Part shown: in pieces, positions 35,914 through 44,858 of the stretch
Layout: the number at the start of each line of letters is the position of its first letter
How positions within the stretch are numbered: the first letter of the stretch is position 1
Assembly (NCBI GenBank): GCA_029945425.1
Contig: JAQSDV010000004.1
Location: 1,226,991-1,290,990 of the forward strand
Reading direction: 5' to 3'
DNA: 64,000 nucleotides
Origin: a bacterium
GTDB taxonomy: Bacteria > Pseudomonadota > Alphaproteobacteria > Micavibrionales > UBA2020
Made by a program: the position numbers and the translations under genes
The notes under the pieces: model-generated
The model's database searches: none
What the model was told of the DNA's origin: nothing
What the model saw: only the letters and a program-made list of their open reading frames with translations

Positions 35914-36678
35914 TCAATCTTCACCTCTAACTGCATCTTTGAGATCAAACTTCACTTCATACTTGAGCAAGCTGATGTTCGGAACCACCGCTTTAGCATA
36001 ATGTAGGTTCTCTTTGATTGTTTTTGCGACGATGACGCCGTGAACTTCTTTGTCTTTTCCAACGCTTTGCTTTACCCACCCCATATACCTTACTAGCTGT
36101 CCAATAACGTAGTCAGGGGTTCGGCCTCTTTTTAATTCAAAAACAAAAAAGTTTCCTTGCGCATCCACGGCGAGAATATCGATAAATCCTGCATCGGTGT
36201 AGTATTCAACGCCACCGTCGTAAAGAGATAATTTTTTTCCATTTATCAAAATGGTTTGAATATTCTGCGCGATAAAGTCGCGTAGTTGAGATTCCATTCC
36301 AAATGCAATTTCGGAATTTTCAGCCGGTGAAATATCTTCAACCTCTGTTTCGGCATCCTCAATGTTCTCAATAATTTCTTTTGTTTCGCCTAAGCGAAAA
36401 CGTTTGTATAAATCGACTGATCGGCGGCATCGGTCGAGAACAGTAAAAGGTAATCCGTTGATTTTAATTTTAGTGGGATTAGCTTTCTCTTGGACCGCAT
36501 CACCGCGCGTATACGTGAGATGGGAAATAAGCTTTTCCAATTGATCTCTATCGAATTCCTGATCAAGGTCGATTTGTTCTGCTCGGGCCACTCGGCGACA
36601 AAATGAAAGTCTTGAACCACTGTAAGAGGGAGCTAGTCCTCTGTTTAACAGCCATTCTTTGAAGGCATTTTCCTGCAT
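35914..36678 (-). CDS. PD-(D/E)XK nuclease (NucS/DUF91-like) inserted in the leucine operon
   Basis: The 254-residue protein has an N-terminal helical part of about 115 residues. The second half has the nuclease core: Glu130 ([10 protein letters not shown]), Asp167 (GFIDILAVD), Glu181-x-Lys183 (FELKRG) and Gln194 (QLVRYMGW), the layout of NucS-like and other PD-(D/E)XK enzymes. It may cut DNA in repair or defence. The role is not shown. The gene lies exactly between leuC and leuD, one base from each, and is clearly AT-richer than both, which suggests acquisition. Sequence at its two ends is similar (see findings). Confidence 0.82.
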   Translation of the reverse strand: MQENAFKEWLLNRGLAPSYSGSRLSFCRRVARAEQIDLDQEFDRDQLEKLISHLTYTRGDAVQEKANPTKIKINGLPFTVLDRCRRSVDLYKRFRLGETKEIIENIEDAETEVEDISPAENSEIAFGMESQLRDFIAQNIQTILINGKKLSLYDGGVEYYTDAGFIDILAVDAQGNFFVFELKRGRTPDYVIGQLVRYMGWVKQSVGKDKEVHGVIVAKTIKENLHYAKAVVPNISLLKYEVKFDLKDAVRGED

Positions 36679-36679
36679 G

Positions 36680-38092
36680 TTACTTCACCAGCTCCCTTAC
36701 ATCCGTCAAATGTCCTGTCAGCGCCGCCGCCGCCGCCATCGCGGGGCTCATCAGGTGGGTGCGGCCGCCGCGGCCCTGACGGCCTTCGAAGTTGCGGTTA
36801 GAGGTGGAGGCGCAACGCTCGCCGGGTTGCAGCTTGTCGGCGTTCATCGCAAGACACATGGAACAGCCCGCCTCGCGCCAGTCAAATCCTGCTTCGATAA
36901 AGATTTTATCGAGGCCTTCTTTTTCCGCCTGTTCTTTCACCAAACCGGAACCGGGCACGATCATCGCGTAAACGGTTTTCGCAACCTTGCGGCCTACGGC
37001 GATTTTGGCGACTTCGCGCAGATCTTCGATGCGTGAATTGGTGCAGGAACCGATGAATACTTTATCAATCGCAACATCGGTCAAACGCTGGCCTGCGGTC
37101 AGGCCCATGTATTTCAGGGCGCGTTCAATGAATTCGCGCTGGCCCTGATCTTCTATTTTCGCCGGGTCGGGCACGAAACCGGTGATGGGCGCAACCGTTT
37201 CGGGGCTGGTGCCCCAGGTCACTTGCGGCGCGATGTCTTTTGCTTCAAGACGGATTTCCTTGTCGAAAACCGCGCCTTCATCGGTCACCAGCGTGCGCCA
37301 GTATGCGACCGCCTTGTCGAAATCCGCACCCTGCGGCGCCATCGGGCGACCGCGTAAGTATTCGAATGTGGTGTCGTCGGGCGCGATCAATCCTGCGCGC
37401 GCGCCGCCCTCGATCGTCATGTTGCAGACGGTCATGCGGCCCTCCATCGACAGGCCGCGAATGGCGGAGCCTGCGAATTCGATCACATAGCCTGTGCCGC
37501 CCGCGGTGCCGATTTGGCCGATGATGGCAAGGATGATGTCTTTTGCGGTCGTGAAGGGGGGCAGTTCGCCCTCCACCAGCACGCGCATGTTTTTGGCGGG
37601 TTTCTGGATCAGCGTTTGCGTCGCCAGCACATGTTCGACTTCGGATGTGCCGATGCCGAATGCCAGCGCACCGAACGCGCCATGGGTCGATGTATGGCTG
37701 TCGCCGCAGACGATGGTCATGCCGGGCTGTGTCATGCCCTGTTCGGGACCGATGACATGCACGATGCCCTGGCGTTTATCGGCCATGCCGAAATATTCGA
37801 TGCCGAACTGCGCGACGTTTTTCTCCAGCGTGTCGACCTGCAGTTTCGCCTCGGGGTCGGTGATGCCCTTCAACCGGTCGTGGCTGGTCGGCACGTTGTG
37901 GTCGACGACGGCGAGGGTCGCATCGGGACGGCGCACGGGGCGCTTCGACAGGCGCAACCCTTCGAAGGCTTGCGGGGAGGTGACTTCATGCACAAGGTGG
38001 CGGTCGATATAGATGACCGAAACGCCGTCATCATTGCGGCTGACGACATGGCTATCCCAGATTTTTTCGAACAGGGTGCGCGGCTTGGACAT
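36680..38092 (-). CDS. leuC: 3-isopropylmalate dehydratase large subunit
   Basis: The 470-residue aconitase-family subunit carries the 4Fe-4S cluster. It contains KIWDSHVV near the start, [22 protein letters not shown] with the first cluster Cys and [11 protein letters not shown] with the other two, ending in NRNFEGRQG and the [10 protein letters not shown] segment. Its stop is one base from the start of the nuclease gene. In typical operons leuD would follow directly. Confidence 0.97.
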   Translation of the reverse strand: MSKPRTLFEKIWDSHVVSRNDDGVSVIYIDRHLVHEVTSPQAFEGLRLSKRPVRRPDATLAVVDHNVPTSHDRLKGITDPEAKLQVDTLEKNVAQFGIEYFGMADKRQGIVHVIGPEQGMTQPGMTIVCGDSHTSTHGAFGALAFGIGTSEVEHVLATQTLIQKPAKNMRVLVEGELPPFTTAKDIILAIIGQIGTAGGTGYVIEFAGSAIRGLSMEGRMTVCNMTIEGGARAGLIAPDDTTFEYLRGRPMAPQGADFDKAVAYWRTLVTDEGAVFDKEIRLEAKDIAPQVTWGTSPETVAPITGFVPDPAKIEDQGQREFIERALKYMGLTAGQRLTDVAIDKVFIGSCTNSRIEDLREVAKIAVGRKVAKTVYAMIVPGSGLVKEQAEKEGLDKIFIEAGFDWREAGCSMCLAMNADKLQPGERCASTSNRNFEGRQGRGGRTHLMSPAMAAAAALTGHLTDVRELVK

Positions 38093-38188
38093 TTCAAAAC
38101 CTCATTTCATTGAGCGTTAAGGGGAAGATATGGCCTGTGATGGGAAAAGGGAAGGGGAATAGGCGTGTTGCGGGGCAGCATTCGCCCC

Positions 38189-38315
38189 ATCTCCCGCGTG
38201 CGGGAGATGGCTGGGAGAGGGTGCAAGCGGAATTAATCGTTGCATAAAACGGGCAATGATTTATCGCGGTGAGCCACCCTCTCCCTACCCCTCTCCCGCA
38301 AGGGCGGGAGAGGGG
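38189..38315. repeat. Palindromic intergenic repeat between leuC and rplS
   Basis: Two small hairpins, ATCTCCCGC/GCGGGAGAT at 38189-38208 and CTCTCCCGC/GCGGGAGAG at about 38291-38312, flank longer complementary arms: GGGAGAGGGTG at 38213-38223 and CACCCTCTCCC at 38275-38285. The whole can fold as a cruciform. It looks like a dispersed REP/MITE-type element. No transposase is present. Confidence 0.65.
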
Positions 38316-38324
38316 ATAACGGCA

Positions 38325-38357
38325 ATAAAAAAGGCGGCCATTGCTGGCCGCCTTTTT
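38325..38357 (-). terminator. Bidirectional intrinsic terminator after rplS
   Basis: AAAAAGGCGGCCA and TGGCCGCCTTTTT form a 13-bp stem with a 4-nt loop directly after the rplS stop. A/T runs on both sides allow termination in either direction. Confidence 0.85.
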
Positions 38358-38379
38358 CGTATTTGGTCGTACCGGAAGA

Positions 38380-38850
38380 TTAAGCGTTGACCGCTTTCTT
38401 TTCGGGTGCCGCCGGAGCAGCTGCCTTTTCGGGCGCTTGTGCTTCGGCTGCATCGTTTTCGTTGTACTCGCGCTCGGCGATGCGGGCGGATTTGCCGCTG
38501 CGGTCGCGGAGGTAGTACAGTTTCGCGCGGCGGACGGAACCGCGGCGGACGAGTTCGATAGAGTCGATGGAGGGCGAGAACAGGGGGAACACGCGTTCCA
38601 CGCCTTCGCCGTAGGAGATTTTGCGAACGGTGAAGTTCTGGGTGATGCCTTTGCCGCCGCGCGCGATGCAGACGCCTTCATAGGCCTGGATACGGGTACG
38701 GGTGGTGGCGCCCTTTTTCTTGTCTTCGGAGATCTCGATGATCTTCACGTTGACGCGCACGGTGTCACCGGGCTGGAATTCGGGGATCTTTTTGGAGCCT
38801 TCGGAAAGTTTCGCGATCTGGCTCTGTTCAAATTTCTCGAGGTCGTTCAT
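38380..38850 (-). CDS. rplS: 50S ribosomal protein L19
   Basis: The 156-residue L19 core (residues 1-118) has [51 protein letters not shown] and [18 protein letters not shown]. The protein continues with about 35 extra residues rich in Ala, Pro, Glu and Lys. This tail is longer than the usual 115-residue form and resembles the S16 tail encoded upstream. It is downstream of trmD in the classic rpsP-rimM-trmD-rplS order. Confidence 0.96.
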   Translation of the reverse strand: MNDLEKFEQSQIAKLSEGSKKIPEFQPGDTVRVNVKIIEISEDKKKGATTRTRIQAYEGVCIARGGKGITQNFTVRKISYGEGVERVFPLFSPSIDSIELVRRGSVRRAKLYYLRDRSGKSARIAEREYNENDAAEAQAPEKAAAPAAPEKKAVNA

Positions 38851-39018
38851 TTGGGTCTTACCCTATTTTTTTATCGGAACCCGTTATATTCGAACGCACG
38901 ATTTAAAACGGTTGTGCGCCGGCGGTTCCATGTTCATTACCGGGTCGGTTTTGGACATAATTATGCCCACCACCAATTTGGGGGATTCTTACCCAAAATA
39001 CAACCATATATCAAGAAT

Positions 39019-39762
39019 TTATTTGGTTTTCTTGGAATCTTCTGGATTCTGAACGACATACGCGTTCCAAAGGTCCGGACGCCGTTCTTTGGTCACGGCT
39101 TTCGACTGTTCCAGCCGCCAGTCCTTTACCTTGGCGTGGTGGCCGGAGGAGAGAATCTCCGGCACTTTGCGCAGGATTCCGTCCGGTCCCGTCCATTCGG
39201 CGGGCCTTGTGTAATGGGGGTATTCCAGCAGCCCGTTGCCGAAGCTTTCCTCGTCATGGGTGCCCGCATTGCCGATCACGTCGGGCATCAGGCGGATGAC
39301 GGTGTCCAGAAGGATCATGGCGGCCTGTTCGCCGCCCGACAGCACATAGTCGCCGATCGAGATTTCTTCGCAGCGATAGGCCTCCAGCAGCCGTTCGTCC
39401 ACGCCCTCATACCTGCCGCAAAGGATGGTCAGCAGGGGCTCCTGCGACAGCTCCACGGCCATTGACTGCGTCAACGTCTTGCCACGGGGCGTCATGTAGA
39501 TCATGCGTCCCAGCGGCAGATGCGCCTGCAGGGAACGGTCGAGGATATCGGGCTTCATCACCATGCCGGCACCGCCGCCAAAGGGGCTGTCATCGACGGT
39601 CTTGTGGACATCGGTCGTGTAATAGCGCGGGTTGACGGTCTCCAGGCTCCAGATACGTTTTTCCAGCGCCTTGCCCGACAGGCTCAAACCCAGATGCCCC
39701 GGAAACATTTCGGGGAAGAGGGTGATGATTTTCACGGTCAGTTTTGCGGGTTCTGGTCTCAT
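39019..39762 (-). CDS. trmD: tRNA (guanine-N1-)-methyltransferase
   Basis: The 247-residue SPOUT enzyme methylates G37 of tRNAs using SAM. It contains [46 protein letters not shown] and the trefoil knot segment [18 protein letters not shown]. About 168 bp separate it from rplS. It is preceded by two + strand genes that split it from rimM. Confidence 0.96.
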   Translation of the reverse strand: MRPEPAKLTVKIITLFPEMFPGHLGLSLSGKALEKRIWSLETVNPRYYTTDVHKTVDDSPFGGGAGMVMKPDILDRSLQAHLPLGRMIYMTPRGKTLTQSMAVELSQEPLLTILCGRYEGVDERLLEAYRCEEISIGDYVLSGGEQAAMILLDTVIRLMPDVIGNAGTHDEESFGNGLLEYPHYTRPAEWTGPDGILRKVPEILSSGHHAKVKDWRLEQSKAVTKERRPDLWNAYVVQNPEDSKKTK

Positions 39763-39826
39763 GCGACGACTCTATCAAAATATCATTCATTTTCAAGGTG
39801 ATATTTTGAAAACGGAGGCCTTGTTA

Positions 39827-39855
39827 TTGACTTTTTAACCATTATGTTATATAAA
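39827..39855 (+). promoter_or_regulatory. Strong sigma-70-like promoter of the 44-residue gene
   Basis: TTGACT at 39827-39832 and TATAAA at 39850-39855 are 17 bp apart. The start would be near 39862, 33 nt before the small gene. The region is AT-rich on both sides. Confidence 0.65.
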
Positions 39856-39894
39856 TAGAGAACTCGGACAGTGCAAAAGAGGATTGGTCAGGAC

Positions 39895-40029
39895 ATGAAA
39901 AAAGCAGGCATCTTCGACAAACTGAAAGAAAAACTGGCTCAAGCCGGTGATGCCGTTGCCGAACTCCTCCGTCCCCAGCCGGAACTTGTCCCCATTCGCG
40001 TCAAGGCGAACCGCACCCGCCGCCGTTAA
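39895..40029 (+). CDS. Small basic protein of unknown function (44 residues)
   Basis: The ATG at 39895 is preceded by AGAGGATTGGTCAGGAC and a near-consensus promoter. The product reads MKKAGIFDKLKEKLAQAGDA and ends with an arginine-rich tail (NRTRRR), net strongly basic, with an amphipathic N-terminal helix. It may be a nucleic-acid-binding or membrane-active peptide, but nothing is recognised. It lies between trmD (-) and another orphan gene, both on + against the ribosomal operon direction. Confidence 0.6.
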   Translation: MKKAGIFDKLKEKLAQAGDAVAELLRPQPELVPIRVKANRTRRR

Positions 40030-40039
40030 TCTTCCGGCC

Positions 40040-40068
40040 TTGACTTTGTTTTCATAATACTGTAAAAC
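40040..40068 (+). promoter_or_regulatory. Possible promoter of the 199-residue gene
   Basis: TTGACT at 40040-40045 and TAAAAC at 40063-40068 are 17 bp apart, about 70 nt before the ATG at 40137. It overlaps nothing coding and starts 10 bp after the small gene. Confidence 0.4.
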
Positions 40069-40136
40069 CTGAACATCGCCGCAGAATCCGGATTCTTTAA
40101 AACCGGACGGGCGTAACAGGGGAAATACGCAGCATC

Positions 40137-40736
40137 ATGACGCAAGACAGACGATCCCGTCCGCGCAATGGCGATTCAGCCAGCACCGTCGCCATCATCG
40201 GCGCGCTGGATGCCCAGATGCCTTCCATTTCCGGTTTCAATTTTTTCAGCGGCGACTTCACGCCCAAAATAGTCACCTCGATCGGCACCGCCGTCTGCAC
40301 GCAGGAAGAATGGGACAATATGTGGAAGACGTTCGACCGTCCGTCGCCAGGTCCCCTGCCGCCCGGTACCCGCGCGATTGTGCAGGCCATCACCGAAACG
40401 CTCAAGCAGCGCTACACCGCATTCGAAGCCGTAAATGTGACCTTGAGCGCGACCAAGGATATCAAGGTCCAGTGGAACCGCGTGCATGTCGGCAAGGACG
40501 AAGACCCGAAGGTGCAGGACCGCTTCGCCGTACTGCTGCTGCCGGATGCGGGCAAGCTGTCGGCGACATTCAACGATGTCTGGCCGCTGCGCGACAAGCG
40601 CGAGAAGATAAAAAAATTCGACGAAAGCCTGAACCTGTTCCGCAAGGGCCACAATACGAGCCTGACCAGCCCGTCGGTCGCAAAATTCACGCAGTATCAG
40701 GCCCGCCGCAACGCGAAGCCCGCGGGCCGCAATTAA
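40137..40736 (+). CDS. Hypothetical protein, weak PrcB-C-like pattern
   Basis: The 199-residue protein has no signal peptide. The stretch VCTQEEWDNMWKTFDRP, then PPGTRAIVQAITETLKQRY and VNVTLSATKDIKVQWNR, recalls the PrcB C-terminal domain pattern (eeW..lW, then beta strands). The resemblance is weak and this is only a hint. The C-terminus is basic and disordered (QARRNAKPAGRN). It lies opposite to, and between, trmD and rimM, an unusual insertion in this conserved operon. Confidence 0.6.
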   Translation: MTQDRRSRPRNGDSASTVAIIGALDAQMPSISGFNFFSGDFTPKIVTSIGTAVCTQEEWDNMWKTFDRPSPGPLPPGTRAIVQAITETLKQRYTAFEAVNVTLSATKDIKVQWNRVHVGKDEDPKVQDRFAVLLLPDAGKLSATFNDVWPLRDKREKIKKFDESLNLFRKGHNTSLTSPSVAKFTQYQARRNAKPAGRN

Positions 40737-40750
40737 TCACGTTTTGAAGA

Positions 40751-41281
40751 TCAGTCCAGAAGGCCGTGGGGAACTTCCACGGTCATTTCTTTTTTCGCCA
40801 CATCGACATGCGGCACGACCTTGCCCGTGAAGGGGAGGTAGAAACTGTTGCCTTTCGGCGGTTTTATTTCCAGCAGGTCGCCCGCGCCGAAATTGGCGAC
40901 GGCGAGGACGCGACCGATCACTTCGCGCTTGTCGTTATAGGCGGTGATGCCGACGAGGTCGCTGTGGTAATAGGTGTTTTTGGCGGTGATTTCCGGCAAT
41001 GCCGCGCGCGGCGCGTATAATTTGGTGCCGCGAAGTTTTTCCGCCGCGTTGCGGTCGGAAACCCCCTCCACCTGCGCCAGGAAAATATTCCCGTGCTGCT
41101 GGAAGGAGAGGAAAGGAAAAGTCTTCTCGCCCGTTGAATCACAAAGCGGCGGCCCCTCCGCAAGCAGGCCGGGGTTTTCGGTGAAGGCTTTCACCTTCAC
41201 GAAACCACGGATGCCATGCACGCCGACGATTTCGGCCATGCATGTCAATTCGCCCGCAGGGTTTGCCGCCGCTTTGCTCAA
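40751..41281 (-). CDS. rimM: Ribosome maturation factor RimM
   Basis: The 176-residue protein helps mature the 30S subunit head and binds S19. It has the N-terminal RimM domain (EIVGVHGIRGFVKVKAFTENP) and a PRC-barrel (DLVGITAYNDKREVIGRV, GDLLEIKPPKGNSFYLPF, VPHVDVAKKEMTVEVPHGLLD). It lies 12 bp downstream of rpsP. Confidence 0.95.
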   Translation of the reverse strand: MSKAAANPAGELTCMAEIVGVHGIRGFVKVKAFTENPGLLAEGPPLCDSTGEKTFPFLSFQQHGNIFLAQVEGVSDRNAAEKLRGTKLYAPRAALPEITAKNTYYHSDLVGITAYNDKREVIGRVLAVANFGAGDLLEIKPPKGNSFYLPFTGKVVPHVDVAKKEMTVEVPHGLLD

Positions 41282-41293
41282 CCGGATAAGACC

Positions 41294-41716
41294 TTATTCA
41301 GCAGCAGCGGGTGCGTCAGCAGCCGGCGCTTCGGCAGCGGGAGCTTCAACAGCTGCAGGAGCCGCTTCAACTTTCGGTGCAGCCGCTTTTTCAGCGCGTT
41401 TTTTCGCGCGGTCGGTCATTTTCACTTTCGCAACGGCTTTTTCGACGTTGTTTTTGCGTGCGGGCATGGGAGCGATGCCTGCCTTGCCCATGAAGATCGC
41501 GACGCGGTCGGAAACTTGCGCCCCGACGGAGATCCAATATTTAATGCGTTCGCCGTTCAGGATGACGCGCTTGGCATCGTCTTTGGCGAGTTTCGGGTCG
41601 TAGGTGCCCAGACGTTCCAGGAAGTTACCGTCGCGGGGCTTGCGGCTGTCAGCGACGACGACGTGGTAGTAGGGCTTTTTCTTGGCGCCTGCGCGGGCCA
41701 TGCGGATTTTCAACAT
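41294..41716 (-). CDS. rpsP: 30S ribosomal protein S16
   Basis: The first 85 residues are the S16 fold ([49 protein letters not shown]). About 55 further residues are made almost wholly of Ala, Pro, Glu and Lys, giving 140 rather than the usual 80-90. The first gene of the rimM-trmD-rplS series lies 93 bp after ffh. Confidence 0.95.
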   Translation of the reverse strand: MLKIRMARAGAKKKPYYHVVVADSRKPRDGNFLERLGTYDPKLAKDDAKRVILNGERIKYWISVGAQVSDRVAIFMGKAGIAPMPARKNNVEKAVAKVKMTDRAKKRAEKAAAPKVEAAPAAVEAPAAEAPAADAPAAAE

Positions 41717-41777
41717 TTGGTTTTCTTTCTTTGGTTTACAATAAGGTTTATCCGGTTGCGTTCATTCAAGGATGAAA

Positions 41778-41803
41778 GGCCCTGCAACCAGCAGGCCGTT
41801 CAA
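41778..41803 (-). terminator. Possible weak terminator or attenuator between ffh and rpsP
   Basis: On the minus strand GGCCTGCTGGTTGCAGGGCC folds as a short hairpin followed by TTTC. It may partly terminate ffh transcripts or simply be a spacer hairpin. Confidence 0.35.
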
Positions 41804-41809
41804 ATTCGG

Positions 41810-43297
41810 TTATTTCTTTTTGTCCCCTTGCAGCAGGGCGCTGATATCGGGCATTTCGCCGCCGCCCTTGGCAAAGGGGTTGTCGCCCAGCGGGCCTTTG
41901 CCCAGCGAGCCTTCCATGTTTTTTGCCATCTGTTCCATTTCGCCGAGACCCCCGCCGCCGAACAGCGCGCCCATATTGCGCATCATGCCCTTGCCGCCCA
42001 GTTTCTGCATGCGCTTCATCATCGTCTGCATGTCCTGGAATTGCTTCAGCAGGCGGTTGACGTCCTGCACGGTCACGCCCGATCCTGCCGCGATGCGCTT
42101 GCGGCGCGAGGCGTTGAGGGTGTCGGGCTTCGTGCGTTCGGTTTTGGTCATGGACAGGATGATCGCTTCCTGACGCTTCAGGATGCTGTCGTCCACATTG
42201 GCGTTTTCCATCATGCCTTTCAGCTTGCCTGCGCCGGGCATAAAGCCCATCAGGCCGGAAAGGCCGCCCATTTTCTTCATCTGCTTCAGCTGGGTCAGGA
42301 AATCTTCGAGGTCGAAGCTGCCTTTCGCCATTTTCTCGGCGGCTTTTTGCGCGTCTTCGATATTGATGTTTTCGGCGGCCTTTTCGACCAGCGACACGAT
42401 ATCGCCCATGTCGAGGATGCGGCCGGCCACGCGTTTCGCATCGAATGCCTGCAGCGCGTCGACCTGTTCGCCCATGCCGATGAACTTGATCGGCTTGCCG
42501 GTGACGGCGCGCATGGAAAGGGCAGCGCCGCCGCGTGAATCGCCGTCAACGCGGGTCAGCACGATACCGGTGATGCCGATACGTTCGTTGAAATTCTTGG
42601 CCGTGTTCACGGCGTCCTGACCGGTCAGCGCATCGGCGACGAGCAGGATTTCGACGGGCTTCGCGAGATCGCGTACATCCGCCAGTTCCTGCATCAGCGC
42701 TTCGTCGATCGACAAACGGCCCGCGCTGTCGAGGATGATGACGTCATAGCCTTCGAGGCGCCCCATTTCGAGCGCGCGTTTGGTGATCTTCTCGGGCTTG
42801 TCGCCCTTGACGATCGGCAGGCTGCCCGCGCCGACTTTCTGCGCGAGGATGTCCAGCTGTTCCTGCGCGGCGGGGCGGTAGATGTCGAGCGATGCGAGCA
42901 GCACTTTTTTGCGCTGTTTGTCCTGCAGGAATTTCGCGAGCTTGCCGGCGGTCGTCGTCTTGCCCGAACCCTGCAGGCCGGCCATCAGGATGACGGCGGG
43001 CGCGGGGACGTTGAAGTTGAGCGCGGAATCTTCGTGGCCCAGCGTTTCGACCAGCTGGTCGTGGACGATCTTGATGACCTGCTGGCCGGGTTTCACCGAA
43101 CGCAGGACTTTTTCGCCGAGGGCTTCGGCGCGGACTTTTTCAACGAATTCTTTCGCGACGGGCAATGCGACGTCGGCTTCCAGCAGGGCGACGCGCACCA
43201 TCCGCAATGCTTCGTTCACGTCGTCCTCGCGCAAAACGCCGCGCTTGGTCAACCCGTCGAAGATGCCGCCGAGGCGGCTGGAAAGACTCTCGAACAT
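41810..43297 (-). CDS. ffh: Signal recognition particle protein Ffh
   Basis: The 495-residue SRP54 homologue targets nascent membrane proteins. It has the N-domain, the GTPase G1 GLQGSGKTTTAGKLA, DTAGR-like region (VIILDSAGRLSIDE), TRVDGDSRGG, the GMGEQVDAL segment and a methionine-rich M domain (about residues 330-460, with MxxM clusters) that binds 4.5S RNA. The tail is Gly-rich. No ffs RNA gene was recognised in the window. Confidence 0.97.
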   Translation of the reverse strand: MFESLSSRLGGIFDGLTKRGVLREDDVNEALRMVRVALLEADVALPVAKEFVEKVRAEALGEKVLRSVKPGQQVIKIVHDQLVETLGHEDSALNFNVPAPAVILMAGLQGSGKTTTAGKLAKFLQDKQRKKVLLASLDIYRPAAQEQLDILAQKVGAGSLPIVKGDKPEKITKRALEMGRLEGYDVIILDSAGRLSIDEALMQELADVRDLAKPVEILLVADALTGQDAVNTAKNFNERIGITGIVLTRVDGDSRGGAALSMRAVTGKPIKFIGMGEQVDALQAFDAKRVAGRILDMGDIVSLVEKAAENINIEDAQKAAEKMAKGSFDLEDFLTQLKQMKKMGGLSGLMGFMPGAGKLKGMMENANVDDSILKRQEAIILSMTKTERTKPDTLNASRRKRIAAGSGVTVQDVNRLLKQFQDMQTMMKRMQKLGGKGMMRNMGALFGGGGLGEMEQMAKNMEGSLGKGPLGDNPFAKGGGEMPDISALLQGDKKK

Positions 43298-43320
43298 TAA
43301 AAATCCTCAAAACCAATTAA

Positions 43321-43349
43321 CCCCAGTGAGCGTAACTTCGCCGACTGGG
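43321..43349. other. Inverted repeat upstream of ffh
   Basis: CCCCAGT and ACTGGGG, 7-bp arms 15 bp apart, lie about 24 bp upstream of the ffh start in the intergenic region. This could be a leader hairpin in the ffh mRNA or an operator. I have no evidence for either. Confidence 0.35.
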
Positions 43350-43511
43350 GGACGCGGAGCGTTAAAGACCATCCATGAAAGGGGGATGCCTTGCTCAACA
43401 AAACTGAAGGGTTTATAGGGCATTTTACGGCAAAGTGTCAAGAAAAGCGGGCGCTTGCCCTGTGCCGATACGCGCCGCATCAGGCTTTTTTGCGCCAACC
43501 CTCTCATTTTG

Positions 43512-43540
43512 TTGACATTATGGAATATTCGTCCTAGTCT
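43512..43540 (+). promoter_or_regulatory. Promoter of the ankyrin-epmA operon
   Basis: TTGACA at 43512-43517 and TAGTCT at 43535-43540 are 17 bp apart, 30 bp upstream of the first ATG. AAAAGGATTCTGCC supplies the ribosome-binding site. Confidence 0.6.
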
Positions 43541-43569
43541 TCCTGCCTGTCATTAAAAAGGATTCTGCC

Positions 43570-44208
43570 ATGGGCAGCCGCGCGATGGATACCAACCTGC
43601 TGAACGCCGCCAAAAAAGGCGATACGGATTCGGTCGACGATATGGCGTCCGAAGGCGCCGATATCGATGCCGCCGACGTCAACGGGCGCACAGGCCTGTG
43701 GTTCGCGGCGGCGAACAACGACAGCGACATGGTGCAGATACTGTTCAAGCACGACGCCAATGCCAATCAGGAAGACAATGACGGCATCACGCCGCTGATC
43801 AAGGCGCTGGAAAGCACCCATTGGCGTCTGGCAAAGCAATTGCTGGAGCGCGCCGACATCAACCATCAGGGCGGCGACACGTTTTTCACCGCCCTGCATT
43901 CCGCGCTGAACCTCGACCTGAAGGAAGAAGGCACGCAACGCGTCGAATTCGTGATGAAGAACGGCGGCAATGCAAGGCTTGCCAATGCGCAAGGCCTGTC
44001 CGCCCTCGACCTCGCCCGCACGCATGGCAAGCAATGGCCCCATGCGCTGAAACTGGCCGAGGTGATGGAGGAATACAAGGATGGCGTGGAAGCGCGCGAG
44101 AAATACGTCGCCGCCAAGATCGACCGCGGTATCGTCAAGGAAATGCGCGGCACCTCCGCCCCCGTCATTGCGCCCGCAACCGCGCGTTTTCGCCGGATGC
44201 AATCATGA
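43570..44208 (+). CDS. Ankyrin-repeat protein 1
   Basis: The 212-residue protein contains four to five ankyrin repeats (residues about 8-155: DTNLLNAAKKGDTDSVDDM, DVNGRTGLWFAAANNDSDMVQILF, DNDGITPLIKALEST, DTFFTALHSALN, NAQGLSALDLARTHGK). A helical tail follows. No signal peptide is visible, so it is probably a cytosolic protein-binding scaffold. Its stop overlaps the next ATG (ATGA), and a similar overlap leads into epmA, so the three genes are translationally coupled. Confidence 0.85.
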   Translation: MGSRAMDTNLLNAAKKGDTDSVDDMASEGADIDAADVNGRTGLWFAAANNDSDMVQILFKHDANANQEDNDGITPLIKALESTHWRLAKQLLERADINHQGGDTFFTALHSALNLDLKEEGTQRVEFVMKNGGNARLANAQGLSALDLARTHGKQWPHALKLAEVMEEYKDGVEAREKYVAAKIDRGIVKEMRGTSAPVIAPATARFRRMQS

Positions 44209-44858
44209 CCGATACGCCCTTTACCCCCGATGAGCTGAACAATGCCATGCTGCGCGCGGCACGCGAAGGTGACCTGCTGGTATTCGAGGAAGCGCTGGAT
44301 TCGGGCGCGCGCGCCGATTTCCGCGACCCCGCCACGGGCCGCAGCGTTTATTTCACGCTGATCGACCAGCTGGATAATGACGGCGGCGCTGCGCCCCGCG
44401 ACGGTGTGCATTTGATCATGATCATGAGCCTGATAAACAAGGGCGTCGACGTCAACCTGCGTGATAATGACGGCATATCGCCGCTGAACTACACGCTGCA
44501 AAAAGAAAACTTCACGGCGGCGACGATATTGCTGGCGTCGAAGGCCGATGCCAACGAACATTTTCCGCCGAACGGCGATACGCCGCTGCACCTTGCCGTG
44601 CGCCTCGCGCTGGCGGGGCAGGGCGTGCGGCTGCTCGATAATCTTCTGATGATGAAGGCCGACCCGACCGTGAAGAATAACGCGGGCGTTTCATCGCTCG
44701 ACCTTCTCGGCCAGTTCGCGGCGGGGCCGGATGATCTGGCAACGGTGCGGGACAAGCTTGCGGGTTCATCCCATGCCATGGGCGCAATGGCGGAACACCG
44801 CGACGCGCAGCAGGATTACCTGCGCCGGCAGGCGAAGCGCGGCGGGCTGAAGCTGTGA
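44205..44858 (+). CDS. Ankyrin-repeat protein 2
   Basis: The 217-residue protein has repeats resembling those of its neighbour (LNNAMLRAAREGDLLVFEEAL, LRDNDGISPLNYTLQKENFTAAT, NGDTPLHLAVRLA, NAGVSSLDLLGQFA). The frame is open far upstream through the first ankyrin gene, but the start at 44205 overlaps the previous stop (ATGA) and begins with a natural N-terminus. Its stop overlaps the GTG start of epmA. Partners are unknown. Confidence 0.82.
   Translation: MTDTPFTPDELNNAMLRAAREGDLLVFEEALDSGARADFRDPATGRSVYFTLIDQLDNDGGAAPRDGVHLIMIMSLINKGVDVNLRDNDGISPLNYTLQKENFTAATILLASKADANEHFPPNGDTPLHLAVRLALAGQGVRLLDNLLMMKADPTVKNNAGVSSLDLLGQFAAGPDDLATVRDKLAGSSHAMGAMAEHRDAQQDYLRRQAKRGGLKL

Noticed and set aside
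43307..43507. A 66-codon minus-strand frame upstream of ffh, possible leader peptide or SRP RNA site
   Set aside because: No ribosome-binding site, and no GGAAGG/AGCA core of SRP RNA was seen.
43821..44204. N-terminal extension of ankyrin protein 2 through the first ankyrin gene
   Set aside because: The extension is out of frame with the ankyrin repeats of gene 1 and Arg/Pro-rich. The ATGA overlap at 44205 is the natural start.
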